Source: a virus
DNA length: 21,162 bases
Direction: 5' to 3' (one strand)
Virus record (IMG/VR): IMGVR_UViG_3300005910_000042
Location: 1-21,162 of that record
Within the stretch, counting starts at the first letter, position 1; each line of letters starts with the position of its first letter. Shown here piece after piece: positions 1-4,887 of this stretch. A program made the position numbers and the translations under genes. The notes under the pieces are model-generated. The model was given only the letters and a program-made list of their open reading frames with translations. It made no database searches and was not told the origin of the DNA.

Positions 1-34
1 CTTGGAGCGTATCTTTCAACGGCGCGTAGTTCAT
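1..34 (-). CDS. Partial CDS, unknown small early protein (5' end only)
   Basis: The start codon is the ATG at 34-32 and the reading frame runs off the left edge after about 11 residues (MNYAPLKDTLQ). A GGGGGAAAC ribosome binding site lies just upstream. The ATG overlaps the TGA of the gene before it in an ATGA junction, so translation is probably coupled. It continues the leftward accessory operon. The visible part is too short for a family assignment. Confidence 0.6.
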   Translation of the reverse strand, partial: MNYAPLKDTLQ

Positions 35-234
35 GTTTCCCCCTTCAATGTTAATCCGGCTTGTTGCATTTCATCCAGTGTCCATTCCTGGTTCCCGATG
101 ATTCCATTCTCAAGCCGATAGAGTGGTTCCACAAATCCCGTGTTGCGCTTTGGCTTGTGAACACGATGCACGATATACGTTTTTCCCTTTGTGCTTTCGA
201 GGGTGTCACCCGTTTTTAATTCTGGCAATGTCAT
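31..234 (-). CDS. Hypothetical protein, 67 aa
   Basis: This is a small soluble protein beginning MTLPELKTGD. I start it at the ATG at 234 rather than at the longer frame start at 276. An AAGGAG ribosome binding site lies at the proper distance before 234, and the extra residues would only be a read-through of the preceding endonuclease gene. It overlaps that gene's stop in an ATGA junction and overlaps the next gene in the same way. The first half (KTGDTLESTKGKTYIVHRV) resembles a small beta-barrel or SH3-like fold with basic residues, but I recognise no family. The 3' part of the upstream GIY-YIG gene supplies its ribosome binding site. Confidence 0.7.
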   Translation of the reverse strand: MTLPELKTGDTLESTKGKTYIVHRVHKPKRNTGFVEPLYRLENGIIGNQEWTLDEMQQAGLTLKGET

Positions 235-983
235 ATTGCGTCTCCTTCTCTTTTTAAACTGTATTGATTTCTCCATGACTTTTTGCTGGCTTCACTAATT
301 CTTTTGCAATGTTCTTTGGAAAGCGGAACATTCTTTTTCTCTTGATTCATTTTTGCCCTTTCTTCTGCTGAACGATGTTTACCGTTTATTCTTCCAATGC
401 TTATATTCTTGCGGTGTTCCGCTGAAAGCTTTTTACCCTTTAAAGAAGTCGTTCTGTTTCTGCGTCGCTCCGCTCTATTTGACTGAACTATCCGCATTTT
501 TTCTTTTGTTGCTTCTGAGTGCCGTTTCCCTAAATTAGCCAAACTTAGCTTTTTTCTCATTTCTTGTGATCGCACCTTTCCTTTGTTGGCAATTCCTACT
601 TTTTTATTCCATTTAGAAGAATGCCGTTTTCCTTTACGTGCCAGACTCATTTTTCTTCGAGATTCTTCCGACATTTTTCTCCCCGACATAACTCCATCTC
701 CACCAATAGTTGTGTTCACTAAATCTATTCCCTTTTCTCTTAAAAACTTAATTTGATCTTTTTCTTCTTGGCATCCGTCTCCGTCTACCTCTCTTATAAG
801 TGCGATGTTTGGTAAAAACCCTCTTGCTTGCATAGAACGAATCCATCTGCTTTTGTGGGTGTTTTCGCCGCTTTTTGCGCTATAAATATGAGAGTACATC
901 CTGTCTCGCAATGGCTTAACAGTTTTGCCTACATAACGAATGAGCCAGTTTTCGTCGCGGAGAACATACAGCTTGGTTTTCAT
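231..983 (-). CDS. GIY-YIG homing endonuclease with NUMOD3 repeats
   Basis: A free-standing homing-type endonuclease of 250 aa. The GIY-YIG nuclease domain covers roughly residues 3-100: the LYV strand, then RYVGKT at about 16-21, a conserved Arg near 26-28, an acidic EEKD segment in the middle, and the LVNTTIGGDG end motif near 88-97. The rest is a lysine-rich array of NUMOD3-type DNA-binding modules (SEESRRKMSLARKGKRHS and variants), typical of phage homing endonucleases. I start at the ATG at 983 because GGAG lies 7 nt upstream; the frame could extend to 1007 without a good site. It sits between the SleB hydrolase and a 67-aa gene, and its tail holds the next gene's ribosome binding site. 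It is clearly paralogous to the endonuclease at 18521-19462. Being free-standing, its cleavage site is probably in a related phage lacking the insertion. Confidence 0.9.
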   Translation of the reverse strand: MKTKLYVLRDENWLIRYVGKTVKPLRDRMYSHIYSAKSGENTHKSRWIRSMQARGFLPNIALIREVDGDGCQEEKDQIKFLREKGIDLVNTTIGGDGVMSGRKMSEESRRKMSLARKGKRHSSKWNKKVGIANKGKVRSQEMRKKLSLANLGKRHSEATKEKMRIVQSNRAERRRNRTTSLKGKKLSAEHRKNISIGRINGKHRSAEERAKMNQEKKNVPLSKEHCKRISEASKKSWRNQYSLKREGDAI

Positions 984-1016
984 AATACAACTCCATACAG
1001 TTGCCATAGATTGAGA

Positions 1017-1076
1017 TAAGCAGGACAGAGCAAGCTATGGGACTTGCCTTTTTGGGAGCTACCCTATTCCTGCTTA
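1017..1076 (-). other. Stem-loop element with inner hairpins between SleB and GIY-YIG genes
   Basis: The 9-bp arms TAAGCAGGA (1017-1025) and TCCTGCTTA (1068-1076) are perfectly complementary. Inside them are GCAAG/CTTGC (1030-1034 with 1043-1047) and GGG/CCC (1054-1056 with 1062-1064), giving a possible three-way junction. It lies directly downstream of the promoter at 1079-1106 in the minus direction. The predicted start site falls within the outer arm, so only transcripts entering from upstream would contain the full stem. The function is unknown; it is not a tRNA. Confidence 0.5.
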
Positions 1077-1078
1077 AT

Positions 1079-1106
1079 ATCATACCATATTCCTCAAATA
1101 AGTCAA
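1079..1106 (-). promoter_or_regulatory. Internal sigma70-like promoter with extended -10
   Basis: On the minus strand, the -35 box TTGACT is at 1106-1101 and the -10 box TATGAT at 1084-1079, with a 16-nt spacer that ends in TGG (extended -10). The -35 box begins just upstream of the SleB stop codon (1112-1110). It would drive the GIY-YIG gene and the genes to its left. The same TGG-TA arrangement occurs at the promoters at 7344-7372, 7388-7416 and 13990-14018. Confidence 0.6.
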
Positions 1107-1109
1107 CAG

Positions 1110-1505
1110 CTATTTTAACGAGCCAAAAACATGCGACCCCACAGTCACTTTCCCCCGCAATGCTTTCGCCCAGGACGGGGAGGCTTTGGAAGGGTTGTAA
1201 TAGTGGTTGGCCTTTGTCGTCGGTTCAAACGTGCCGTCCATTATCTCCCCGGCGATCAGCAGGCAATCCCGCCATACTTCTGTGCCACCTTGCCCCATTA
1301 TCATGCGGTCAACCGATGCCGCCGCGTGTGCCTGTCCATTATTCAGGCATGAAAACTGTTTGCGCTTTGTCAATGCAGCTTCCACCTGCGTCGCCTTCCC
1401 TTCGGCTCGATTCCATATCACGGATGCAACGGCCAGTTTCCCTTGATAGGATTCACCGCCAGCCTCCAGCATGAGGCAGATTGCCAGTAATGTTAATGTT
1501 GTCAT
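1110..1505 (-). CDS. SleB-type cell wall hydrolase
   Basis: A peptidoglycan hydrolase of the SleB (Hydrolase_2) family, 131 aa, covering little more than the catalytic domain. The family pattern is clear: LEAGGES near residues 13-19 with the presumed catalytic Glu, AVASVIWNRAEG at about 25-36, QFSCLN near 50-55, and the C-terminal ANHYYNP, PSWA and GSHVFG motifs. The hydrophobic start (LTLLAICLML) corresponds to the first helix of the domain, so I do not call it a signal peptide. The start ATG at 1505 follows a GGAG site, and the upstream gene's TAA is nested in that site. The role is probably host lysis or wall degradation. No holin or spanin is visible nearby, and it lies in the leftward accessory operon rather than with the virion genes. 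Confidence 0.85.
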   Translation of the reverse strand: MTTLTLLAICLMLEAGGESYQGKLAVASVIWNRAEGKATQVEAALTKRKQFSCLNNGQAHAAASVDRMIMGQGGTEVWRDCLLIAGEIMDGTFEPTTKANHYYNPSKASPSWAKALRGKVTVGSHVFGSLK

Positions 1506-1513
1506 GTTCTCCT

Positions 1514-1816
1514 TTACTCCTGGCCGGTTGCGGATTTGATGGCGGCTTCACCGGCTTTGATAGCGGCGGCGGCTTCTTTTGTGTTGTCGCCGTCTCCCCA
1601 GCATTTATGTACCATGGCGCAATGCTCGAATAGGTCTTGCAACGCTTTCACAAGTGCGTCATGGTTATTACAGGCCTGGACGATGTAGGCGGCGTTATTG
1701 TCTTTATTGATCCCTTCGGCTTGCCCAATGATTTTATCTATTTCGGATAATATCAACCCGAAGTCTCCAGCATGATACGGTCCCGGCGTCCGCTGCCCTG
1801 TCGTTTTGGTTGTCAT
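1514..1816 (-). CDS. Hypothetical phage protein, 100 aa
   Basis: A small soluble protein. The start is the ATG at 1816, 8 nt from a GGGAGG ribosome binding site; the GTG at 1825 abuts that site and is an unlikely start. The sequence carries the pattern RTPGPY near the N-terminus, AAYIVQACNNHDALVKALQDL in the middle and an alanine-rich tail. Proteins of this pattern are common in phages and prophages, but I know no function for them. Its stop codon overlaps the ribosome binding site of the SleB gene, so the two are tightly linked. Confidence 0.75.
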   Translation of the reverse strand: MTTKTTGQRTPGPYHAGDFGLILSEIDKIIGQAEGINKDNNAAYIVQACNNHDALVKALQDLFEHCAMVHKCWGDGDNTKEAAAAIKAGEAAIKSATGQE

Positions 1817-1875
1817 GGTTGTCACCCTCCCTTATGCTATTGTTTGCGCCTCATCGGTATGGACTTAATCCATAG

Positions 1876-1895
1876 ACCGGCCAGGGTGGGCCGGT
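1876..1895. other. GC-rich perfect hairpin in intergenic gap
   Basis: ACCGGCC (1876-1882) pairs with GGCCGGT (1889-1895) across a 6-nt loop. It lies 16 nt beyond the stop of the gene at 1912-2094. No U-run follows on the minus strand, so it is not a classical intrinsic terminator. It may stabilise or process the transcript. Confidence 0.45.
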
Positions 1896-1911
1896 TTCGG
1901 CGTGGTGTTAT

Positions 1912-2094
1912 TTACAAAACGATTGCTTTGACTTTCCCGTTTTGGTTGCTATATCGGCAATAGCCTGTTGATAGTTCTTGAATTTGTGAATCAAGTCGTT
2001 CCCGGCATGATGCCTTCGCTTCCTTCAAACTGACGAAATCCAGTTCAAACCGGCTTGCGCCGTGAATCACTCTCCATTGTGTTTTGTGTTTCAT
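1912..2094 (-). CDS. Hypothetical protein, 60 aa
   Basis: A short basic protein beginning MKHKTQWRVI, with an AAAGGG ribosome binding site 9 nt before the ATG. I recognise no domain. It is flanked by small gaps of 86 and 43 nt, both holding GC-rich hairpins; a five-pair stem CCCGC/GCGGG near 2112-2127 lies just upstream of its ribosome binding site. It is supported by its position in the operon and its ribosome binding site only. Confidence 0.55.
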   Translation of the reverse strand: MKHKTQWRVIHGASRFELDFVSLKEAKASCRERLDSQIQELSTGYCRYSNQNGKVKAIVL

Positions 2095-2137
2095 AGTCTG
2101 TTACCCTTTCCCCGCATCTGCGCGGGTTGCGTGTGTG

Positions 2138-2488
2138 TCAAAACGCGCTGACAATGATCCCGCCGTCAAACTTGATCAGCTGGCCATTATCGTTTATATA
2201 TTCCTCAATTTCAGATTCCACTTCTTCCCAGTCGTCATCCTTTTCGATTTCAAACTTTTCTTTCGCTTCCTTCTCTCCGAAAAAATCTATCGCCCAGTCT
2301 TTCAGATCGTCGTATTCCGAATAGTCGCACCGGATAGCGACAATGTCCAATTCCATATCTTCCCCGGTGTCCTCTTCGTATTGCTCCATGTATTCTGCCA
2401 GGGCCCGCGCTCCGGCATACGTCCATCCGGCATTGTCATCGGCAAGCAATCTGTCCGCGATCTGACTTGTTGTGAGTGTTTCTTTCAT
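2138..2488 (-). CDS. Strongly acidic hypothetical phage protein, 116 aa
   Basis: About 30% of residues are Asp or Glu against roughly ten Lys and Arg, giving a net charge near -25. The most acidic stretch is the C-terminal half (KDDDWEEVESEIEEYIND). The middle contains the segment VAIRCDYSEY, which I recall from uncharacterised phage proteins. The ATG at 2488 follows an AAGGAGGG site at 8 nt. High acidity is a feature of DNA-mimic antirestriction proteins, and an ArdC-like gene lies close by, but this is only suggestive. No catalytic motif is seen. An alternative is a structural or regulatory accessory protein. Confidence 0.75.
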   Translation of the reverse strand: MKETLTTSQIADRLLADDNAGWTYAGARALAEYMEQYEEDTGEDMELDIVAIRCDYSEYDDLKDWAIDFFGEKEAKEKFEIEKDDDWEEVESEIEEYINDNGQLIKFDGGIIVSAF

Positions 2489-2530
2489 GGTCGCTTCCCT
2501 CCTTGCGCCCTCGCGCGGTTAGTGTGGTCG

Positions 2531-2740
2531 TTAGTCGTAAACATTCGCCATATATACGCTGCAAACCCCGCCATTAGGCTGCCCGATTCCGTCATATTTC
2601 TTGAGCTGGTTCGGAAGCGTAAAACATGAGCATTTGACGCCCTGCGCCCGATATTCTTTTACGGCCTTGTTTCGCGCCTGCATTGATTCCTTGTCGGTTT
2701 TAAATCCATCCCATAGTGTCGCAAAGCTAATCTGTTTCAT
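2531..2740 (-). CDS. Hypothetical protein, 69 aa
   Basis: A small protein beginning MKQISFATLW, with a GGAGG ribosome binding site 6 nt before the ATG. A central CSCF and a later VCSVY are its only cysteines, and the arrangement does not make a convincing zinc site. No family is recognised. It belongs to the leftward accessory operon between the ArdC-like gene and the acidic-protein gene. Confidence 0.65.
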   Translation of the reverse strand: MKQISFATLWDGFKTDKESMQARNKAVKEYRAQGVKCSCFTLPNQLKKYDGIGQPNGGVCSVYMANVYD

Positions 2741-2777
2741 CGTCTGCCTCCATGTGGGTGGTGGTTGTTAGTGGTTG

Positions 2778-3194
2778 TCATGCTGTCGCTTGGTTTAAGT
2801 CGTCTGTCTGCCCAATATCAAACACCGGCACCAGCCGGAAGCGCATATTCGGCTTACTCTCCGCGCTGGTGTCGTCTGTGGCGTCTTCGCTGGTCTTGTC
2901 TGCGGTAGCATTACCAAACATGGGCACAAGTATGTCCCCGGCGGCGTGCTCGCCCTTCTTTACTATCCGCCCAGCCTTCTGCCACTGTTTGAAGCCTGCC
3001 ACTATGGCCAGCGCTTTTCCGGCCTGCAACCATAAGAAGCAAGTATTCCAGGCGCTCAACGTGTGACCTTCCGGTGTGCGTGTGCCCAGTCTGAGCGCCA
3101 AGGCTTCGCGATCGGCCGGCGCCATTGCTTTTACCTGCTTAGATATTCCCGCCATCTTCTGTTTCCATGCTGTCTTGTCGGCTTCTGTTCTCAT
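2778..3194 (-). CDS. ArdC-like N-terminal ssDNA-binding domain protein (stand-alone)
   Basis: A 138-aa protein matching the N-terminal, ssDNA-binding domain of ArdC-type antirestriction proteins. The family pattern is visible: SAWNTCFLWLQ near the middle, VAGFKQWQKAGRIVKKGEHAAGDILVPMFG, then a low-complexity acidic linker and RLVPVFDIGQT at the C-terminus. Full ArdC proteins continue into a zinc metalloprotease-like domain after this point; here the gene ends a few residues past FDIGQT, so only the DNA-binding half exists. I start at the ATG at 3194, which overlaps the upstream stop as ATGA and has a GGGGG site; the frame is open to 3245. The likely role is binding ssDNA, perhaps protecting entering DNA or aiding replication. 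The family call is from motif memory, not from a search. Confidence 0.75.
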   Translation of the reverse strand: MRTEADKTAWKQKMAGISKQVKAMAPADREALALRLGTRTPEGHTLSAWNTCFLWLQAGKALAIVAGFKQWQKAGRIVKKGEHAAGDILVPMFGNATADKTSEDATDDTSAESKPNMRFRLVPVFDIGQTDDLNQATA

Positions 3195-3388
3195 CGCGTC
3201 CCCCTTGTTACTGGTTGATGGTTCATTATCGCTTGGGCATAACACAAATCACAAAGCCATTTGAACCGTGGCTTGTTAGAATTACCGGAAGTCCGGTATC
3301 CGTTCAGCCGTTCCTTTTCGACCTTACACTTACTGCATATAAATGTTTCAAACCCGTTTGTGTGCTTATGTATTTTTGGGCCGTTCAT
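3191..3388 (-). CDS. Small zinc-ribbon-like protein, 65 aa
   Basis: The two pairs FICSKCK and WLCDLCY, about 28 residues apart, form a CxxC...CxxC zinc-ribbon-like arrangement. Basic residues lie between them (ERLNGYRTSGNSNKPRFK). I prefer the ATG at 3388, preceded by AAAGGG at 6 nt, over the ATG at 3418, whose extra residues would be translated from that ribosome binding site. The stop overlaps the next gene's ATG as ATGA. Proteins of this kind in phages are often nucleic-acid-binding regulators, but no function can be assigned. Confidence 0.7.
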   Translation of the reverse strand: MNGPKIHKHTNGFETFICSKCKVEKERLNGYRTSGNSNKPRFKWLCDLCYAQAIMNHQPVTRGTR

Positions 3389-3419
3389 GGCGTTCCCTTT
3401 CGTGTTCGTGGTGGTCATG

Positions 3420-3605
3420 TTATACTTCGCCCTGTTCGACTTTCACCTTGCGCCCATGTAACTGTTGCTTGATAAGGTCTACGTCAACCGGGAATATCTG
3501 CAAGGCTGAATCCTTATCGCCCCATGATGCTTGCGATCCTTGGTTGCTCAGGTGTATGAGATACTGGCCTTGATATGGTTGTTCGGTTTTCTTTAATACC
3601 TTCAT
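3420..3605 (-). CDS. Hypothetical protein, first gene of the leftward operon, 61 aa
   Basis: This is the first gene after the promoter at 3645-3673, with about 33 nt of leader. An AAGG followed by a G-run ends just before the ATG at 3605. The protein (MKVLKKTEQPYQGQYLIHLS...) looks like a small soluble alpha/beta protein. No family is recognised. It ends 1 nt before an alternative ATG of the zinc-ribbon gene. Confidence 0.6.
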   Translation of the reverse strand: MKVLKKTEQPYQGQYLIHLSNQGSQASWGDKDSALQIFPVDVDLIKQQLHGRKVKVEQGEV

Positions 3606-3644
3606 CGCGCCCCCCCCTTGTTCGTTTGTGGTTGTCTGTTCATG

Positions 3645-3673
3645 TTTATATATAGTAGCTTAAACCGTGCCAA
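3645..3673 (-). promoter_or_regulatory. Sigma70-like promoter of the leftward accessory operon
   Basis: On the minus strand, the -35 box TTGGCA is at 3673-3668 and the -10 box TATAAA at 3650-3645, with an exact 17-nt spacer. The expected start is near 3638, followed by about 33 nt to the first ATG. Unlike the other four promoters in the window it lacks the TGG before the -10 box, so it may belong to a different expression class. Confidence 0.65.
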
Positions 3674-3685
3674 GTCCTACGCACA

Positions 3686-3767
3686 ATCAATAATAGTCAA
3701 GCGGGCATTGATAATCTTTTTTTTGTGTCACACCCGCCAGCCGTTTGTCTCTATCAATAGTAGACAA
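3686..3767. repeat. Imperfect 15-nt direct repeat next to the early promoter
   Basis: ATCAATAATAGTCAA (3686-3700) recurs as ATCAATAGTAGACAA (3753-3767), 13 of 15 bases identical and 67 nt apart. The first copy lies 12 nt beyond the -35 box of the leftward promoter. It is a possible operator or replication protein site. Confidence 0.4.
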
Positions 3768-3780
3768 TAACAAGGATCGT

Positions 3781-3830
3781 GTCACACTTTACGGTCAAAC
3801 GTCACACTTACCATGAAAATTGTCACACTT
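3781..3830 (+). repeat. Iteron-like repeats, core GTCACACTT
   Basis: The 9-mer GTCACACTT occurs at 3781-3789, 3801-3809 and 3822-3830, at steps of 20 and 21 bp, about two helical turns. A shorter match, GTCACAC, lies at 3727-3733. Such spacing places copies on one DNA face, as for replication-initiator iterons or repressor operators. The AT-rich stretch that follows (about 3899-3980) would suit an unwinding element. Confidence 0.6.
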
Positions 3831-4183
3831 ACACGCCGATTTGGGGCGTTATGGCACACATTCGCTCGGAAAGTAGTGCCACGATGCGATTCTACGTCGT
3901 ATAATATTATCATTAATTATCGTGCAAATCCTTTATTATTGCTGTTTATCACAATCTTGCAACCGGGTTGAATAATTGTGCAATGGGATTGTCCGTCTCT
4001 CCCGCGCTCTTTTCGTTCCAGGTTCGCCGTGTTTTCGCTGGGCGCGTCCCGTTTCAGGCGTAAACCATTGATCTGCAGCGTGTTAGTTCCCGTCAATAGG
4101 GCTGACGCTCCACCGTGTCACCGTATGCCTGCAAACATTGGGTGTAATTGATGGCGCTTGTTTTGTGTCCGTCTGGTTTATTG

Positions 4184-4229
4184 TCCACTTTCGCACTATA
4201 TTGATTAGCAAGTACTTACGCAAAGTGGA
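4184..4229. repeat. Inverted repeat TCCACTTT/AAAGTGGA around a palindrome
   Basis: TCCACTTT (4184-4191) and AAAGTGGA (4222-4229) are exact inverted copies 30 nt apart. The interval contains the perfect palindrome AAGTACTT (4210-4217). It could be a protein-binding site or a cruciform in the candidate origin. Confidence 0.45.
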
Positions 4230-4235
4230 TAGGCA

Positions 4236-4248
4236 ACATAAGTTATGT
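4236..4248. repeat. 13-nt palindrome ACATAA-G-TTATGT
   Basis: Six-base arms flank a single central base. Its size and symmetry are those of a dimeric regulator's operator. It lies 6 nt after the preceding inverted repeat in the non-coding region. Confidence 0.4.
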
Positions 4249-4281
4249 TATGCGACATGACCCCACATTTCACAGCCTCTT

Positions 4282-4303
4282 GTCAGACGGGCGTCCGGCT
4301 GAC
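4282..4303. other. GC-rich hairpin in the non-coding region
   Basis: GTCAG pairs with CTGAC (4282-4286 with 4299-4303), then after one mismatch CGG pairs with CCG around a GCGT loop. No T-run follows on either strand. Confidence 0.35.
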
Positions 4304-4535
4304 GGCACGGCCCAGCCAGCCAGCCAAAAATCAACCGCCTGATGGCCGTCCTCGGCCTGACTCGCTTCTGCCGCTATAGTGCCGCTTCGGCCTAATCCGC
4401 CGCTCTGTACCGACTCACAGCCCGTCTCACGGCACGCTCAGACATGGGGGGAGGGTTCCCCGCCGCCGTTGCCGGTTCAGATGCTTATTTGGTTTTATCC
4501 CCACTCCCGCCCAGAGGGAAAGAACGAGGGAAGGG

Positions 4536-4566
4536 TTGGCGACCCACGGGGTGCAACAATCGCCAA
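4536..4566. other. 7-bp hairpin in the non-coding region
   Basis: TTGGCGA (4536-4542) pairs exactly with TCGCCAA (4560-4566) across a 17-nt loop. It may be an RNA hairpin in leftward read-through from the replication operon or a DNA site. It lacks the U-run of an intrinsic terminator. Confidence 0.3.
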
Positions 4567-4811
4567 AAGCGGAACCTGAATTTTGAAAAAATTAGGATTT
4601 TCAATGTAAGAAAGCATTTAGCGTAAGCAGTCCGAAAGAGTCAAAATCCCATTCAGAACGGAGAAATTAGTTGTAAGTCGTTGCAAAATGACGCCATGAC
4701 AGTTACTTAGCACCTTATTTGAAATAAAGTATTTAATATATAAGACAAGAGGATATACTGCCGTATTATGGTATGTGTGTAGAACACAAAGGTAATAACT
4801 TGCCGTCACAA

Positions 4812-4886
4812 CGTCATTGATACGGCTGGTAAAGGGTGGGAGGCCAATTTGACCCCGTCATTGGCAGTTGCAGACCCCGTCATTGG
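4812..4886. repeat. Phased repeats with core CGTCATTG, including an exact 14-mer pair
   Basis: GACCCCGTCATTGG is present exactly at 4851-4864 and 4873-4886. The core CGTCATTG also lies at 4812-4819, so copies start at 4812, 4856 and 4878, steps of 44 and 22 bp. The cluster abuts the stop codon of the helicase gene (4888-4890). Confidence 0.55.
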
Positions 4887-4887
4887 G

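Larger units (their letters stand above)
3606..4887. other. Long non-coding region, candidate origin or control region
   Basis: About 1.28 kb with no credible gene. The short open frames here lack ribosome binding sites and overlap low-complexity GC-rich sequence. It lies between the end of the replication operon and the promoter of the accessory operon, both read leftward. It holds iteron-like repeats (3781-3830), an AT-rich stretch (about 3899-3980), palindromes and inverted repeats (4184-4303), a GC-rich stretch (about 4270-4560) with a 7-bp hairpin (4536-4566), a second AT-rich stretch (about 4700-4760) and a repeat cluster (4812-4886). A weak rightward -10-like TATAAT sits at 3900-3905 without a good -35. 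Non-coding length, repeats and AT-rich stretches fit an origin, but that is inference. Confidence 0.5.

Noticed and set aside
1017-1076. The structured element as a tRNA
   Set aside because: There is no T-arm (GTTCGAATC-like) and no 5-bp anticodon arm; the two inner hairpins have 5 and 3 bp only.
1037-1474. Plus-strand open frame, 145 aa, opposite the SleB hydrolase
   Set aside because: The SleB motifs on the minus strand are clear. This frame is a shadow without a ribosome binding site.
2084-2629. Plus-strand open frame, 181 aa, opposite the acidic and 69-aa genes
   Set aside because: It is rich in Phe, Cys and Val as expected of antisense to acidic genes, and it covers two minus-strand genes with good ribosome binding sites.
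3727-3830. The GTCACAC repeats as a CRISPR array
   Set aside because: The repeats are 7-9 nt with about 20-nt steps, much too short, and no cas gene is present.
3900-3905. TATAAT on the plus strand as a rightward promoter
   Set aside because: The best -35 match is only 4 of 6 with an 18-nt spacer, and no plus-strand gene follows before the opposing helicase gene.
4379-4626. Plus-strand frames in the GC-rich part of the non-coding region
   Set aside because: They are low-complexity Pro/Arg/Gly-rich frames in two overlapping registers without ribosome binding sites, as expected of GC-rich non-coding sequence.
4618-4809. Minus-strand frame, 63 aa, in the non-coding region
   Set aside because: It begins at a GTG without a ribosome binding site, the composition is that of AT-rich non-coding DNA, and no domain is seen.
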